A stretch of 64,000 nt of DNA, taken from Asterias amurensis. Lineage: Eukaryota; Echinodermata; Asteroidea; Forcipulatida; Asteriidae. Location: NCBI RefSeq assembly GCF_032118995.1, contig NC_092657.1:9735391-9799390 (forward strand), in the 5' to 3' direction. The translations under genes were made by a program, and so were the position numbers. Below the pieces are notes generated by a model that was not told where the DNA came from, made no database searches, and saw only the letters and a program-made list of their open reading frames with translations. Below are positions 33,111-43,647 of this stretch, one piece after another (the first letter of the stretch is position 1; each line of letters starts with the position of its first letter).

Positions 33111-34109
33111 GGGGCTATCAAGCCCGGCCATCCGGCGCGCCAGGGTTAGCCACCCTCGACAGTTCCCGTGTACATGACCATAGCAACCCGTGAGAAAAAG
33201 TCGTCACAAAAGCTTGGTAAGATACAAGTTGGCACAAGAACGAACACAGGGACAGTGTAAAATGGGTTCATAAAAACAAAATTGGGGAATTAAGCTTTAA
33301 ATGAAAATAATAACTATGCCGCTTCCGGACGCGATGCGTCAGCAGAAACGACAAAAAATTGTAGCGCCCTCTAAAGTTGAGGCGCGAATAATGTAAAATG
33401 GCGGCGCCCTTAGGTTCCGTCGTGCACAAGAGTTGCGGTAAGAAACTTTAACAATTTTACCCTTTTTGCTGTTTGATCTTACAATTTCTTATTGATGTTG
33501 CAGCAACCTCAAAGGAAATTTTAATAACATGTGTCTACAAATAAGGACCAACTTCGTTTTTGTGATATTTGTATCTTGCTGTTATTTTAAAGCAAGAGAC
33601 TAAGAATTGATGCTTACATTCAATATTCATTATTATTACTGTGTATTATTTAAATTACATGACTAAACTAGAGGACCAATGAGTGTAGGCTTGCAATGAA
33701 ATGGTTGAATATTCTAAATTTGTTTGTCACTAGGTATGATTTAACGATCTAATGATTTAATTAAGTTCATGGGATTTTTCTTTTAAGGGGAATAGGACTA
33801 GAGACTGCCTGGTACAGTCAACCAGTTTGTTTAAATTATCCGGAAATTGTCTCGTTAAGAAATATTGAATATCAGATTTCTTTTAGACTGAAAATGGTTA
33901 TACTAACTAGCAGAATTTTTTTGTGTAGCGTTTTTCACAACACAATCCAAGAGAAGTCATTCACTAATTACTGTACATTTATGATTTAAAGACAAATTCA
34001 AGTTGAAAGATTGGACAAGTTTGATTTATAAGTTGTGCTCTTAGTCTTACATGTATCTAATTCAAATTTAGTTAAATGCGAGCACGCATTTCTGTCTTAA
34101 GTTGGGGAG
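33111..34109. other. No gene recognised
   Basis: AT-rich, apart from a small GC-rich patch at 33310-33440 (GGCGGCGCCCTTAGG, GCGCCCTCTAAAG). The sequence just before 34110 (TTAAGTTGGGGAG) looks like a retroelement polypurine tract. No coding exon seen. Confidence 0.4.
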
Positions 34110-34774
34110 TGTAACGAAAATACAAGTTAGTAATAAATTTCAGTAAGCACGTTATTATCTATTTTATTACAACACAGGTGCCTTTATAAACTTAATTAAA
34201 TTACCAAACCTAGGAAAGATAAGAAATAAGTTCAAAGTCATCAGCTTGTATTTGTCTAATGTGATTAATAATTAGTGCTCTATACTTAAATATCCAAAGT
34301 TCGATGACCTATCCAAGTTAGGCTACCTGCGCCTTAAGTTAGCCAAGGATTATTATGACTTGGAATAATCCTTGCGTTTGTGTTTAATGACCAATCAGAG
34401 TAGTGCGATTGGCATCTTGTTGTTGTAACGCTGGCTTCTTGTAAGATTAACGCTTGCTAAAAGCTATTAAAGACGAGCCAAATGTGAGCTCGGGGTTCAG
34501 ATCGTGACTTGTTCTAACCCGGTGAGAAGCGGCTAGACTGTACTAGGAGCGCGTCTTACAACCAGCGAGTGTTCGATTGCAGACGCACATTGACGCTCCG
34601 ACTCACCGTCATCCACATAGGCTTTAGTTTACGTACGTTACGCACATACAGAAATAAGTGAAGACATCTGAGACCCAATAAAAGTGTTATCACCTACGGA
34701 CGAGTAACTTGATCTCCGAGTGTACGTTCTTGCCGAGTTTATTACTTGAACAGGCGGTTTCCAGCCCCGTTACA
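34110..34774 (+). mobile_element. LTR-like fossil (gypsy-type)
   Basis: 665-bp block from TGTAACGAAAATACAAG to CCAGCCCCGTTACA with the TG...CA ends of an LTR. It is preceded by a polypurine-like GTTGGGGAG, and has an AATAAAA poly(A) signal near 34678 and a GCTATTAAAGACG TATA-like site near 34463. No partner LTR or target duplication was found, so it is either a lone 3' LTR or a solo LTR whose flanks have drifted. Confidence 0.6.
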
Positions 34775-35067
34775 ATATGTTGTACATAGGATGAAGTTTT
34801 AGATATTTCAGGGCTCGAATTTGGGGGGAATATCCACAAGATTTCAGGGCTTGTAGCTCAATATTTTAACTGGACCAGAATTTATTTCACAAGGCCATAA
34901 TCAGCATGAGTTGACCAAGCACTGAGAGAAAGTCTATCTCATATTTGTCCTGTGTGTACTTATTGAAATTGTTTGTATATATATAATAATTATATTAAGC
35001 ATAAATATTTAAATACTTTGTTGAAAATTATAATCCCAAAAAAGTCATATTAAGTATTTTTATTCAC

Positions 35068-35588
35068 CTGTCCCCCGGTTACAAATGTTGCTGTCAGTCC
35101 TTTGGATTGGTGAAGTTTCGCTTTCAGGATGTGAGTTGCCACCTTTTCCATTTCTTTAGTGACAGGTGATGTAAGTGGCCTCTGAGGTATTTTGTCAATA
35201 CTTGTGGGCTGGGGTTCAGGGGCATCCTCTGTTGGAGTTATGTTGGGACGTCTGCCAGGCCCCCCTTTCTTTTTAGTTGGTCTTCCCCCTTTACATTGGT
35301 GGAGGTATCTTGCCCATACCTGGCAATCGATACAATGTTGTTGCCAAGAGACTGCAATTTCTGGGTGTTGAGTGCTGTACCCTGTCTTTGAAAGACATGC
35401 CTGGCACATGCACTTTGGATGCACATTTGGGTCATCCCCGGCCATATTGAGAAGGTATTCATTATTCTTGTCTGCAGGCTTGCCGTTATCTTTATCACAC
35501 TTTTCCCTTTCTGTTTTTGAGCTGAACTAATGTTCCTCTTGCCACAAACACGGCAGAGGGCGCTTAAAACTGCCATATGTTCGTCCAT
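35068..35588 (-). pseudogene. RAG1 N-terminal-like first exon without RING (copy B)
   Basis: ATG at 35588 opens MDEHMAVLSALCRVCGKRN, the first CxxC of the RAG1 N-terminal zinc region. After about 25 residues the frame shifts (near 35520), and the second frame reads REKCDKDNGKPADKNNEYLL, then DDPNVHPKCMCQACLSK, W..H...CQVW and CKGGRPTKKKGGPGRR, matching RAG1 (SIHPTEFCHNC...W..H...CDIC...basic). It ends TSPVTKEMEKVATHILKAKL, HQSKGLTATFVTGGQ at a strong donor (GGACAG then GTGAAT). Unlike copy A there is no RING: the basic tract leads straight to the MEKVATHIL helix, equivalent to AEKLLKDMATH in copy A. The frameshift makes this a probable pseudogene unless it is a sequence error. Intervening exons down to 29434 were not found. 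Confidence 0.75.
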
Positions 35589-36063
35589 TTTTGTTGTTCT
35601 GAAAATTATTTAAAGAAACAGATATTTAATTTCGAGTAAACCAAACACTGTACATTGAGGTTAATGATAATATTCTCTGTGTACGTCTAATTAAAATTAG
35701 TCCCCCAAAACTCCAAATCGTGAGATAATTTTGCTTAATTGTGGACGTTTTTCCGTTAAATAATATGTGTTATATCCTACCTTTAGCAACCGGTAAATCT
35801 GTTATTTTCGTCCGATGTTTAAATTCTTTGGCGTGAATAAAAACTTGCTGATTTCATTGAGAAAAGATGGTCTATATTTTCGTAGTTTTTCATCAGAGTC
35901 CCCTTTGAAATCCCCGCGAAAGTCTCCTCAAAAAGTTATAAAAAGTTATTGTTTATATAGGTGTGGCTATCGTTGGCAAGGTCGCGAGTTTGCATCAATT
36001 ATTCGCGCATGCGCGTTGGCAAACTAAGTGACCGCACAACCCCGCACGCGAGATCGTACGTGT
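35589..36063. other. Upstream region of copy B
   Basis: Spacer between the RAG1-N-like start and the first recognised Harbinger transposase exon. It contains a small repeated coding-like stretch (TCCCCGCGAAAGTCTCC) and GCGCATGCGCG, an NRF1-like palindrome near 36005. It could hold the promoter of copy B. The transposase first exon (RRERVFRD-type) is not visible here. Confidence 0.35.
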
Positions 36064-36066
36064 ACA

Positions 36067-36364
36067 ATGAGAAACCATGCTCTACCACCGAGTTTGCAAG
36101 TATTTATTGCATTACGGTTCTATGCGACTGGCTCACTGTTTGATTGTGTCAGTGAGATGCATGGCTGTAGCATCTCCACTTGCTCAAGAGTGCTGAGAAG
36201 AGTGACAGCGGTATTATGTCATCTAAGAAATGATACTATCAAATTCTCAACAACATCGGTAGCAGTGCAAGATACGCAGAGACAACTATTTGCAGTGTCC
36301 GGGCTCCCCCAAGTAGTTGGCATAGTTGACGGAACCCATATTGGGCTTCATGGATGCAAACTAG
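36067..36364 (+). pseudogene. HARBI1-like transposase, exon 2 (first DDE aspartate)
   Basis: Reads LPPSLQVFIALRFYATGSLF, then MHGCSISTCSRVLRRVTAV and GLPQVVGIVDGTHIGLHG, a textbook PIF/Harbinger helix-turn-helix region plus the first catalytic aspartate in VDGTHI. It ends at a donor (AACTAG then GTAAGC). The corresponding part of copy 2 reads MQLLVALRFFATGSF...GAVNGSHIRLYG. The upstream exon encoding the RRER N-terminus is absent, so the left border may be a truncation point and not a splice site. Confidence 0.8.
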
Positions 36365-36854
36365 GTAAGCAAAAACTTCTCAAATTATCATATTTTGCGT
36401 TCAACTTGTAGGCCTACATTTATTTCTAGTGTTTGTTTTCAATGGTTAAATTTCTAGTCGGGCGTATATTCTGAAAAATGCAATATTTCCAGTTGGTCCC
36501 AAACTTTTTCGGTTGGAGCTGGAAGGGAAGTCAACTAGAGGCAATACTAAAATGAGACATGCATATGTCATTAAAGTTGCAAATATATAGTGTGCACATC
36601 TTGATTTTAGATTTATAGGCCTAAATGGTCTCAATTTGCTCCAAGGTTCATTACAATTGCATGAAGAAGCATGAAACTAAATGAGATAAATATTGCACCA
36701 CTTTAATGTAAGGTGCAGTTTTGTAATTGTTTTGGTACAGTTTCATGAGGGCATCACAAAGCTGCATTGCACCTTAAGGTATAGACTCTTAAAAAGGGGC
36801 ATTTAGATTGTCCACCAAGTTTGAACGTTCAGTATTTTTGTAATCCACATGCAG

Positions 36855-37127
36855 GGCCTGACGAGCATTATTCATTAACAGAAAGGGCAAGTACAGCATC
36901 ACTGTGCAACTGATTTGCAATGCACAGTTCCAAATCACCAACGTATGTGCACGCTGGCCCGGAAGCACGCACGACAGCCGCATCTTGCAGGAGAGTCTCA
37001 TCGGTCAAATGTTTGAAAACCGTGATCTCCAGGGTATTCTATTGGGTGATTCAGGGTACGCACAGAGACCATGGTTGATGACACCTGTTGCCCATCCCAA
37101 CAACCTACTAGAAAGAACATACAACAG
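36855..37127 (+). pseudogene. HARBI1-like transposase, exon 3 (second DDE aspartate)
   Basis: Acceptor CACATGCAG; donor AACAG then GTACTG. The exon begins in one frame (PDEH) and continues in another as FINRKGKYSITVQLICNAQF, ITNVCARWPGSTHDSRIL and LLGDSGYAQRPWLMTP. A one-base loss near 36870 therefore breaks the frame. GDSGY carries the second catalytic aspartate, and WPGSTHDSRI is the family signature. The same exon content is split across two exons in copy 2. Confidence 0.8.
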
Positions 37128-37446
37128 GTACTGAACAAAACAAAGCCAGCTACAACTTTAAAGCTTGATTTATTGATGTATTCTCAAGAAAAAATTTAAA
37201 GTTTGGTGTGAACCAAAAATCAATTTTTAAACAATATTTATTCACTATACCCAAATAAATAAATAATTTATTTTAACAATTATTGCATTGACAGTAACAA
37301 AGCATGGAATAAATAGACAGCAAAGATCAAGATTGTCATGCTGGTGAACTATGATAATATCAACTTACAAATTATCAGAAACAGACAATTATAAACATCG
37401 TCTAAATCATTTGTTTTTGTTTTGGATGGGCACATGCCCACACTAG

Positions 37447-37720
37447 AGTGCTGATTGAACAAGTTAATGGGCAACTGAAAAATAAATTTCGGTGCCTGCT
37501 TGGTAAAGGGATGCAGATCGTGCAAAGAAAAGCCTGCAACATCATAACTGCCTGTTGTGTGCTATTCAACATCAGCAAGGATCTGAGGGAGCCTCACCTT
37601 GATCCAGAAAATGACCAGCAAGATGGGGAAAACGACAACAACTTGGAGGAAGATGAAATTGTTGCACAGATTAATGGGAACCAAGCCAGGGCAGAACTGA
37701 TTCATAATTCCTTTGGTTAG
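37447..37720 (+). pseudogene. HARBI1-like transposase, exon 4 (catalytic glutamate, C-terminus)
   Basis: After an ACACTAG acceptor, the split arginine codon joins exon 3 in frame: NR then VLIEQVNGQLKNKFRCLL. The E in VLIEQ is the third catalytic residue of the DDE triad. It continues CNIITACCVLFNISKDL and an acidic tail to a stop at 37718-37720. The length and tail match copy 2 exon 4. Confidence 0.8.
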
Positions 37721-38197
37721 GGGGGAAGATTAAGTTAAGTTTATAAGTTAGGTTAAGACTGCACCATGTCAAATTAAAGGGACACACTACCTTTGAATGT
37801 AGCTATAAAAAGAATAAAGTTGAATTACAAGGATTCACACGAGTATTCTTTTGAAAGTTTGTGGCTTTTGTTTAATTTTCTAACAAAACAAGGTATGCTG
37901 TGTCCATTCAATTTCAGTGCAAGGTGTCATGGAGTTATTGAGGAACAAACTTTTAAGTAGATTATAACACTAACCCTATATTATAATCAGACAGCAATTA
38001 TTTTGGGGTGTTCGTTTTCACCACTAACAATTTCTTTTATTTTATTTTGTTCATCAACCAGTTGGTAACAAACATTTTAATATTTTAAACAAGTTGTGGA
38101 ACATAAACCTTTGTCAATTTATTTTTCAATTTAACAGCTTTGTAAAACCTTATAATTAGAAATTGGTTATTACAAATACACAAATTTCATGTTTGAT

Positions 38198-38506
38198 TTA
38201 AGGATTTGGGTACTTTTTGTAACACAAAACACAATGTCCACAAATTTACATTAAACTTATAGCTTTTGAAGATAATGATAGTCTTGGAATTACGTTTGTA
38301 CATGCTAAAATAATTTTTGTCCCATGATCACGGAGATGAAAATTAGTTTCATGACATTGTTTTAATCATTTCTTAAAACTACATGCCCCGGCAAGTGATA
38401 TTTTCAGGGTAGCTTTCTACTATCATTATCTTCAAAATTTGTAAGTTTAATGTAAATCTGTGGACGTTGTGTTTTGTGACCTACAAAAAGTACACAGACC
38501 CTTTAA
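38198..38506. mobile_element. TTAA-flanked palindromic MITE, family 3
   Basis: Left TTAAGGATTTGGGTACTTTT, right AAAAGTACACAGACCCTTTA then A, about 309 bp, almost fully palindromic (ATGTCCACAAATTTACATTA against TAATGTAAATCTGTGGACGT). TTAA is present at both edges. It lies between the transposase and Myb genes of Harbinger copy 1. Confidence 0.75.
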
Positions 38507-38677
38507 CATGTTCGTTGTCTTTCTGTCAAGGGTGTTTTTTCTTTCATTTTTATCTTGCAACTTTGATGACCAATTGAGCCCAAATTTTCACAGGTTTGTT
38601 ATGTTATTCATTTGTTGAGATACACTTAGTGGGAAGACTGGTCGTTGACAATTACAAATAGGATTGTTAAAGGTAAA

Positions 38678-39046
38678 TTATGAGTGGAATGAACTGAAAA
38701 GGGCTGAGGTTGTTAATGTCTGAAGGCAGGTCAAAATTCCTCGCTGAACTTCCAGATTTTCCCTCAAAAGGTTTACCTTTATGTTTTCAATCCTCAGAAG
38801 CTCTTCTTCTGCTTCAATGTGTCGAGGGTTCGCTGCCCTTGAATAAGGTTTTTGCTGATTTAGAAGCATATTTTTGCTGCAGCTAGTGCTGTTGTCAATG
38901 CTGGTACTGCAGCTCTCTGTGTTGCTGTTGTTAAGGGAATTGCTTCTGTTTGTGTCATTGGCAGTCATCCCATTGCTGGTGTTTTCCTTCTCTGGAAGTT
39001 CTGATCTCTGGGACTCCTGAGATTCGGTGTTCTGAGATTCTGAATC
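38678..39046 (-). CDS. Harbinger Myb-like protein (copy 1), last exon
   Basis: Acceptor TTACTTGCAG before 39046, phase 0, continuing in frame from the exon ending LLVE. It encodes a Ser/Asn-rich linker (SNSLNNSNTESCSTS) and a C-terminal coiled-coil segment (HIEAEEELLRIENIKVNLLR, ENLEVQRGILTCLQTL), ending at a stop at 38678. In Harbinger systems the Myb-like partner binds the transposon ends and carries the transposase into the nucleus. The C-terminal helix is a likely protein-protein contact. Confidence 0.65.
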   Translation of the reverse strand, partial: DSESQNTESQESQRSELPEKENTSNGMTANDTNRSNSLNNSNTESCSTSIDNSTSCSKNMLLNQQKPYSRAANPRHIEAEEELLRIENIKVNLLRENLEVQRGILTCLQTLTTSALFSSFHS

Positions 39047-39366
39047 CTGCAAGTAAATTAAACTACAGAAATAAATTTACAATAGTACCCCTTCAGGAAA
39101 ACAAAATGTGGCTGTTTTCCACATCATGTTCATTTTATTTTTTAAATCTATTTAAAGATTTTTGTTTTCTTTTGTGTAATGAAAACAATATTTCCTTAAG
39201 AGTGTCTTGTACTGTAGCCGTAACCCCAAGTTTATTTGAAACAACCCGACTCTCAAACATTGAATATAAAGCTTGAATTAAACACAATTCTTCCAAATGT
39301 ACTGATTAAGGAAAAACCTTTACATGGCTGGAATTTGGGTTATATCTGCTCAACTTTGTTACTTAC

Positions 39367-39485
39367 CTCAACTAGTAAGGGGTTTGTTTCCGAGTCCTGC
39401 CCCTGAATCCCATACTTAGATTGTGGTGCTAGGGCATCTAGCACAAGCTGAAGCGTTAAATCCACTGCAGGAACTGGTCCACCAC
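39367..39485 (-). CDS. Harbinger Myb-like protein (copy 1), exon 4
   Basis: Acceptor GGTTTCAG in front of base 39485 and donor GTTGAG then GTAAGT. It reads GGGPVPAVDLTLQLVLDALA, PQSKYGIQGQDSETNPLLVE. The TGGGP.P...LT.....L pattern following the SANT domain is typical of Myb/SANT-like transposon partners and is matched by TGGGPKPPIDRTHEVVLEAM in copy 2. Confidence 0.65.
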
Positions 39486-39890
39486 CTGAAACAAATGTCA
39501 AAAATTCTGTTGTTGTTGCGTGTTCTCAATAAAGAGACAAAATTTACAACACATTTTAGCATAATTTCAGTCCCAGATAGGCCTGCATTAAGAGAGTGTC
39601 GTATACATTGTTGGAGTTTCTGTAGTCATGCTGTACTGAGCACAGTTGCTTTGACATCGGTGTGCTAAAATCCATGTTACATTGAAACCTAAAAACACAT
39701 TCATCCAGTGATTTTTATCATTTATGCCCCCCCCCCCCCTCTCCTTCTTTATTGCTTTTTCCACAATGGAGATGCATAGCAGCCACAGCAAAAGGATTTG
39801 TACAATTTTTATTTATTTTAACAGCGTCTTGTTTTGTAAAGAGAATGTAAAATACCTACAAATGACGATAGTGTTAAGGTTTGGGCTTAC

Positions 39891-40045
39891 CGGTGACACT
39901 TTTCTTAAGCTGATATTATTGGGCTTGGACCTTCAGCTCATTCCATTTCTTTCGAAAATCATCCCACTTTCTGATCTGTGGCCCTCCTGCTGCTCTTAAC
40001 ACCTCCACGGCCTCTAGCCAACATGTTTGCTTTCTCACTTCAACC
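39891..40045 (-). pseudogene. Harbinger Myb-like protein (copy 1), SANT exon
   Basis: Reads VEVRKQTCWLEAVEVLRAAG, GPQIRKWDDFRKKWNELKVQ, the second and third helices of a Myb/SANT-like DNA-binding domain (W..A...L.A.G......D.RKKW..LK). After KVQAQ there is an in-frame TAA, and the frame continues YQLKKSVTG to a donor (ACCG then GTAAGC) with the phase needed for exon 4, so this copy carries a premature stop. The left acceptor (ATAAG) is also one base out of phase with exon 2. Confidence 0.65.
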
Positions 40046-40441
40046 CTTATAATAAAATTTAAAAAACGAAACATACATTTAGTTTTATTAATGCAGACGC
40101 TGTTGAGATCGCTAGAAAGTACATTGACAGAATGAAATATGTTTGCGCAATCTGCAGATAGATTGTCCTTCACAAAAGCCTGTGACAAAACTGTTCTTCT
40201 AATCCTGACATGTTGATCAGTGGTTTACCATGAAGGACCTTCTTCACCGAGCTAGAAAGCCATCAGAGTCTTCTATAAACTTTGTTTTATGTAAATTTGC
40301 AGTCTGCAGGTTCTGACAAATCCCTTCTATGTAGAATTATCAATACACATTCAACATCTATTTTAAAAAGAAAATGTAAAACAAAAACACACACAAGAGT
40401 CAGACACTGTCATCCACATAATTACTTATTTTCATACTTAC

Positions 40442-40551
40442 CCGATTCGAGCAGTGTCCAGCTTTGCCGAGCAGCGTCTTTCTGTTTGCCTTGCAAAACT
40501 CGGCCAACGCTTGTTTCTCAGTGCGAGTGAAGTTTTTTTTTTCTTTTTTTC
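40442..40551 (-). CDS. Harbinger Myb-like protein (copy 1), exon 2
   Basis: Acceptor TTTTGACTGTAG, donor AATCGG then GTAAGT. It encodes EKKKKKNFTRTEKQALAEFC, KANRKTLLGKAGHCSNR, a lysine-rich lead followed by the first helix of the SANT domain (NFT..E...L......N...L.GK). It joins the small first exon in frame. The oligo-A run encoding the lysines may slip easily. Confidence 0.6.
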
Positions 40552-40639
40552 CTACAGTCAAAAAGTCAATGAAATATTAAATATTTATAAACAAGAAAGG
40601 TCAATTGTACAAATTTGTAATTGTTTGTTTTTATAAAGT

Positions 40640-41055
40640 TATTATCAGTTATAACACGCTGAATATGGAATAATATCCGGAATACGGCTTCCCATATCCA
40701 ACGAGGCTGCTCGTTGGATATGGGATGCAGACGCGCTATGGTATAAGTTATCATACAAGCGCTCATGGAATTTGAAAAAATGTAGCCCTTCTGCGTCCTA
40801 TATCCAACACGCTATATTTTTTCGTATTCCAAGAGCGCGCATGTTATAACAAATTTATCTTCCAGTTTCACGTACGTCAACGCGCAAAGTTTCAAATTTC
40901 AGAACGTTATTTCGTGACGAAGAGCATGCATGCGCACAAAGTTTAGAATGTCATTTTTGCACTGTCGGATACGGAGCGTAACGCATTGACATTCACAATA
41001 TGCAGTGTGCAATAAAAAATGGAAGTAGGTTATAGGTTTTTATACCATTTGTGGG
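40640..41055. repeat. MITE-like repeat (GTTATAACA ends), copy 1
   Basis: Starts GTTATAACACGCTGAATATG, contains an inverted CATATCCAACGAG/CTCGTTGGATATG hairpin, and ends near AATAAAAAATGGAAGTAGG. Its right part (TTTATCTTCCAGTTTCACG... CACTGTC.GATACGGAG... GACATTCACAATATGCAGTG) matches 43135-43310. Shorter related sequence lies at 46350-46445. It sits in intron 1 of the copy 1 Myb gene. Confidence 0.6.
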
Positions 41056-41164
41056 TTAGCGCGTACTGGAAAATAAGTATTGTTATCAAATGTGTAATAT
41101 TATGGCAAAGTTATACTCAGATTACAATTTGTAAGATGGTTGTGAGATCAAAATTAAAACTTAC

Positions 41165-41173
41165 CTTTGGCAT
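41165..41173 (-). CDS. Harbinger Myb-like protein (copy 1), start exon MPK
   Basis: ATGCCAAAG followed by GTAAGT, a perfect donor, in phase 0 with the EKKKKKNFT exon. Too short to find by open-frame length. The choice rests on the donor and the family habit of starting MPK-like before the basic tract. The intron of about 610 bp contains a MITE-like repeat. Confidence 0.4.
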
Positions 41174-41175
41174 TG

Positions 41176-42290
41176 TTTCAAGCTTTGTTTCTAACTTTGT
41201 CTTGCTGTAAAACTCCTGGAAATAAATTGAATTGATCAGTTACAGTAAGTTTTTTAATATCGAAAACATTTCGAAGACGTACCCACAGTAAAACAAGTCC
41301 TTAAACAAGACTTAGGCTAACAAGACAGCAATTGTACTATTGTCTAAAAATATAAAAAATCATGACCAACCATTCCAAAGACAAAAACAAACAGAAAATA
41401 TACCAGCTAATAAATTATGAGTCAAAATGTGTATCAATTTGTTGTAGAATTGGAGAAACATATCAACTTGCATTTAGGATAGGCCTTAAAAAAAACAACT
41501 AAAAAACAAATCGTCCAAATACCCTTACTTTTGAATCTATATAAATACTATGTTTATTTTGCCGAAAACCACCAATAATCTCCCTTTTTTAGCAAAATAT
41601 AGTACAAGGAGGTAGCTATTTCTACCTCCATGAAGTGCAAAGTGTATTACCTCCACTCCATGATTTTACCTAGTATAGTACCATTCGACTTTTGGCAATG
41701 TCCTCCATTGGATAGTATGAAAAGTATGTCCTCGATCTGCAGTGTACACATGTATTGGTGTGTGTGTGTGTGTGTGTGTGTGTGATCCCTTGTACAAAGC
41801 GTAATCTTTCAGATGTTTTGGGGAACGTTTGGCTCTAGCAGAGACTTTTGGTGATCCGGCTCAACAGGAGTAGGATCATAATCCACTTGTGTTTGTACAA
41901 TGATTTGGCTTTCAACTGTGTCAGCAGTACATATGGGCAGTTCTGGGATTGGCAGATGTGTGGTTTCTTCCTGATAGGCCGGAATAATGGTTGGTTTGTT
42001 GGAACTGGGTTATACCCATATCTCATGTGATCAATGTGGCTCACGTTGACCTATTTTTAAAGTTTTTTTTAAGACAACATCTGACATTTCTTTTTGAAAA
42101 TTTATCTCGCCCACGACTTTTATACTCTTCTTTGCATATTTAAGGTTTAAAAATATCAACTAATTTTGTACACTAGTCACAATTTCAATAAAGTTTAGGT
42201 TGGCATGCATTTAATCTTAGGTATGTTGGGTAAAATAGGCCTGCCCAAATTAACTATTAATTTTTCTGTATGTTCAAGCTAGCTCACTGT
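41176..42290. other. Spacer between the two Harbinger elements
   Basis: AT-rich with a (GT)n microsatellite at about 41758-41782. It includes ACCTCCATGAAGTGCAAAGT-type repeated words at 41610-41660. Overlapping open frames on both strands at 41835-42044 have no family signature. No gene supported. Confidence 0.45.
41758..41782. repeat. (GT)n microsatellite
   Basis: About 12 perfect GT/TG units. Simple-sequence repeat. Confidence 0.9.
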
Positions 42291-42315
42291 GGGTCGATTT
42301 CATGAAGCTCTTCTT

Positions 42316-42380
42316 AACTTACGATGCATCGTAATGGTTTACGATGCATCGCGGCTCTGCGATGCATCGTAGCTCTGACG
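42316..42380. promoter_or_regulatory. Subterminal ACGATGCATCGT dyads of Harbinger copy 2
   Basis: Three near-tandem palindromes: TTACGATGCATCGTAA, TTACGATGCATCGCGG and TGCGATGCATCGTAGC. The right end carries diverged versions (GATGTATACGCGTCG, AGAATGCATCGTAAG). Repeated dyads just inside the TIRs are the usual kind of binding site for the Myb partner or transposase. This is inferred from position and symmetry. Confidence 0.6.
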
Positions 42381-42566
42381 TACTGCATAAACGATTTCAC
42401 GAAACGCGTCGTTCCAACGACGCATTGCAACGCATTGAAAATGCCCTTTATATAAAACGAAGTTTTACAACGAGGATGACCTTTTTGCACTACGGCTGTT
42501 TTATGTCAAATACGCGGTGTAATAACGAAACAGCCGTTTAACAAGAGACGAAGAGAGGCGAAAGAA

Positions 42567-42735
42567 ATGGCGTGGACGCGCAAAGGCTTCAGTCCAGGTG
42601 GACCAGGTGAAGGTGGACCACTGGAAAAAGGCTGTAGAGGTCATCAGGGAATGCGGAGGGGCTCAGAGGTCCGGAAAAAGTGGCAAGATGCACGGAGCCT
42701 TGCCAAAGCATATCACAGGGATATGAACAAGACAG
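42567..42735 (+). pseudogene. Harbinger Myb-like protein (copy 2), SANT exon
   Basis: The SANT signature is split over two frames: one reads VDHWKKAVEVIRECGG, the other VRKKWQDARSLAKAYHRDMN, KTG, ending at a donor (ACAG then GTAAGT) in phase 1. Together they match the Myb/SANT-like domain of copy 1, so a small frameshift near 42665 has broken this copy. ATG at 42567 lies in the frame of the second half, but the true start is uncertain. Confidence 0.65.
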
Positions 42736-42898
42736 GTAAGTGAAATTATTCAGTCCACTAGCTTGTGTGTGAGAGTACAATGTAGAGAGTAAAACCCCTT
42801 TAAACTTTTATTAATGCTTAAATGCTAACACATAAAATCAGTTACAACATTTAATTTTAAGATTATTAAATTCAGTTATTTTATTCTCTTAATTTCAG

Positions 42899-43042
42899 GA
42901 GGAGGTCCTAAACCACCAATTGATAGAACACATGAGGTCGTGTTGGAGGCCATGGCAGTGGTGGCGAAAGACGGGAGTGTTGACAAGCTGGAGGGCGAGA
43001 CAGTCCCAGATGTGTTAGCGTTGCTAAGGGATGTCGAGACAG
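42899..43042 (+). CDS. Harbinger Myb-like protein (copy 2), exon 2
   Basis: Acceptor CTTAATTTCAG, donor GAGACAG then GTAGAT, phase 1 at both ends. It reads GGPKPPIDRTHEVVLEAMAV, VAKDGSVDKLEGETVPDVLA, LLRDVETG, equivalent to the GGGPVPAVDLT exon of copy 1. Confidence 0.7.
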
Positions 43043-43044
43043 GT

Positions 43045-43330
43045 AGATTTTATAAGTTATCACACATGCGCGATTTGAATGCGGAAAAATATAGCGCTTC
43101 TGCTTCCCATATCCAACAAGGCTACTTGTTTTAATGAATTTATCTTCCAGTCTCACAGGCAATGCGCAAAGTTTAAAATTTATTTCACGACGAATAGCAT
43201 GCACATGTACAAAGTTTAGAATGTTATTTTGCACTGTCCGTATACAGAGTTTGTGACGCCTTGACACTCACAATACACATTGTGCAATAAAAAAAAATGG
43301 AAGTAGTATATGGGTTTTTATACCAACCTC
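43045..43330. repeat. MITE-like repeat (GTTATCACA ends), copy 2
   Basis: Starts near GTTATCACACATGCGCG and shares AATTTATCTTCCAGTCTCAC, AAGTTTAGAATGTTATTTT, GCACTGTCCG and TTGACACTCACAATACA with 40850-41050. It lies in the intron before the last Myb exon of copy 2, while its relative lies in intron 1 of copy 1. Confidence 0.6.
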
Positions 43331-43647
43331 CCGTTCGAGCATCTGATTACTGGATTAGTGCCTACTGGAAGATAAAATGAAAAAAGGCATACAAAAACAA
43401 GTTTGTTCTAAGTACTGACTTTCTTTTTAATTGTAGCCCTTATTTTTTAAAATTAAATCTGAGACATCCTTTCTTCTCCAAAAAGAAACTAACAATAAAC
43501 ATCATAAATGTTTTTGGTTTGTTTCATGCAATAAGACATGTTGGCTATATTGGCATTCACAATTATTTCATAAAATCAAAGTTTAGAATGTTAATAAAAC
43601 TATTTAAATTGTCAACATTGCTTAGATATGTTTTTCTTGCCTTGAAG

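Larger units (their letters stand above)
36064..41175. mobile_element. PIF/Harbinger element copy 1 (5'-truncated)
   Basis: Two-gene Harbinger arrangement. A HARBI1-like transposase lies on the plus strand (36067-37720) and a Myb/SANT-like gene on the minus strand (41173-38678), convergent, the same layout as copy 2. The transposase first exon is missing at the left and no TIR pair could be identified. A TTAA MITE (38198-38506) and a second MITE-like repeat (40640-41050, in Myb intron 1) are inserted. Inactive as it stands. Confidence 0.7.

Noticed and set aside
34110-34774. Complete LTR element pairing this LTR with the pol fragments at 30.8-31.6 kb
   Set aside because: No second LTR, no target duplication, and 2.5 kb of unexplained sequence between; kept as two separate fossils.
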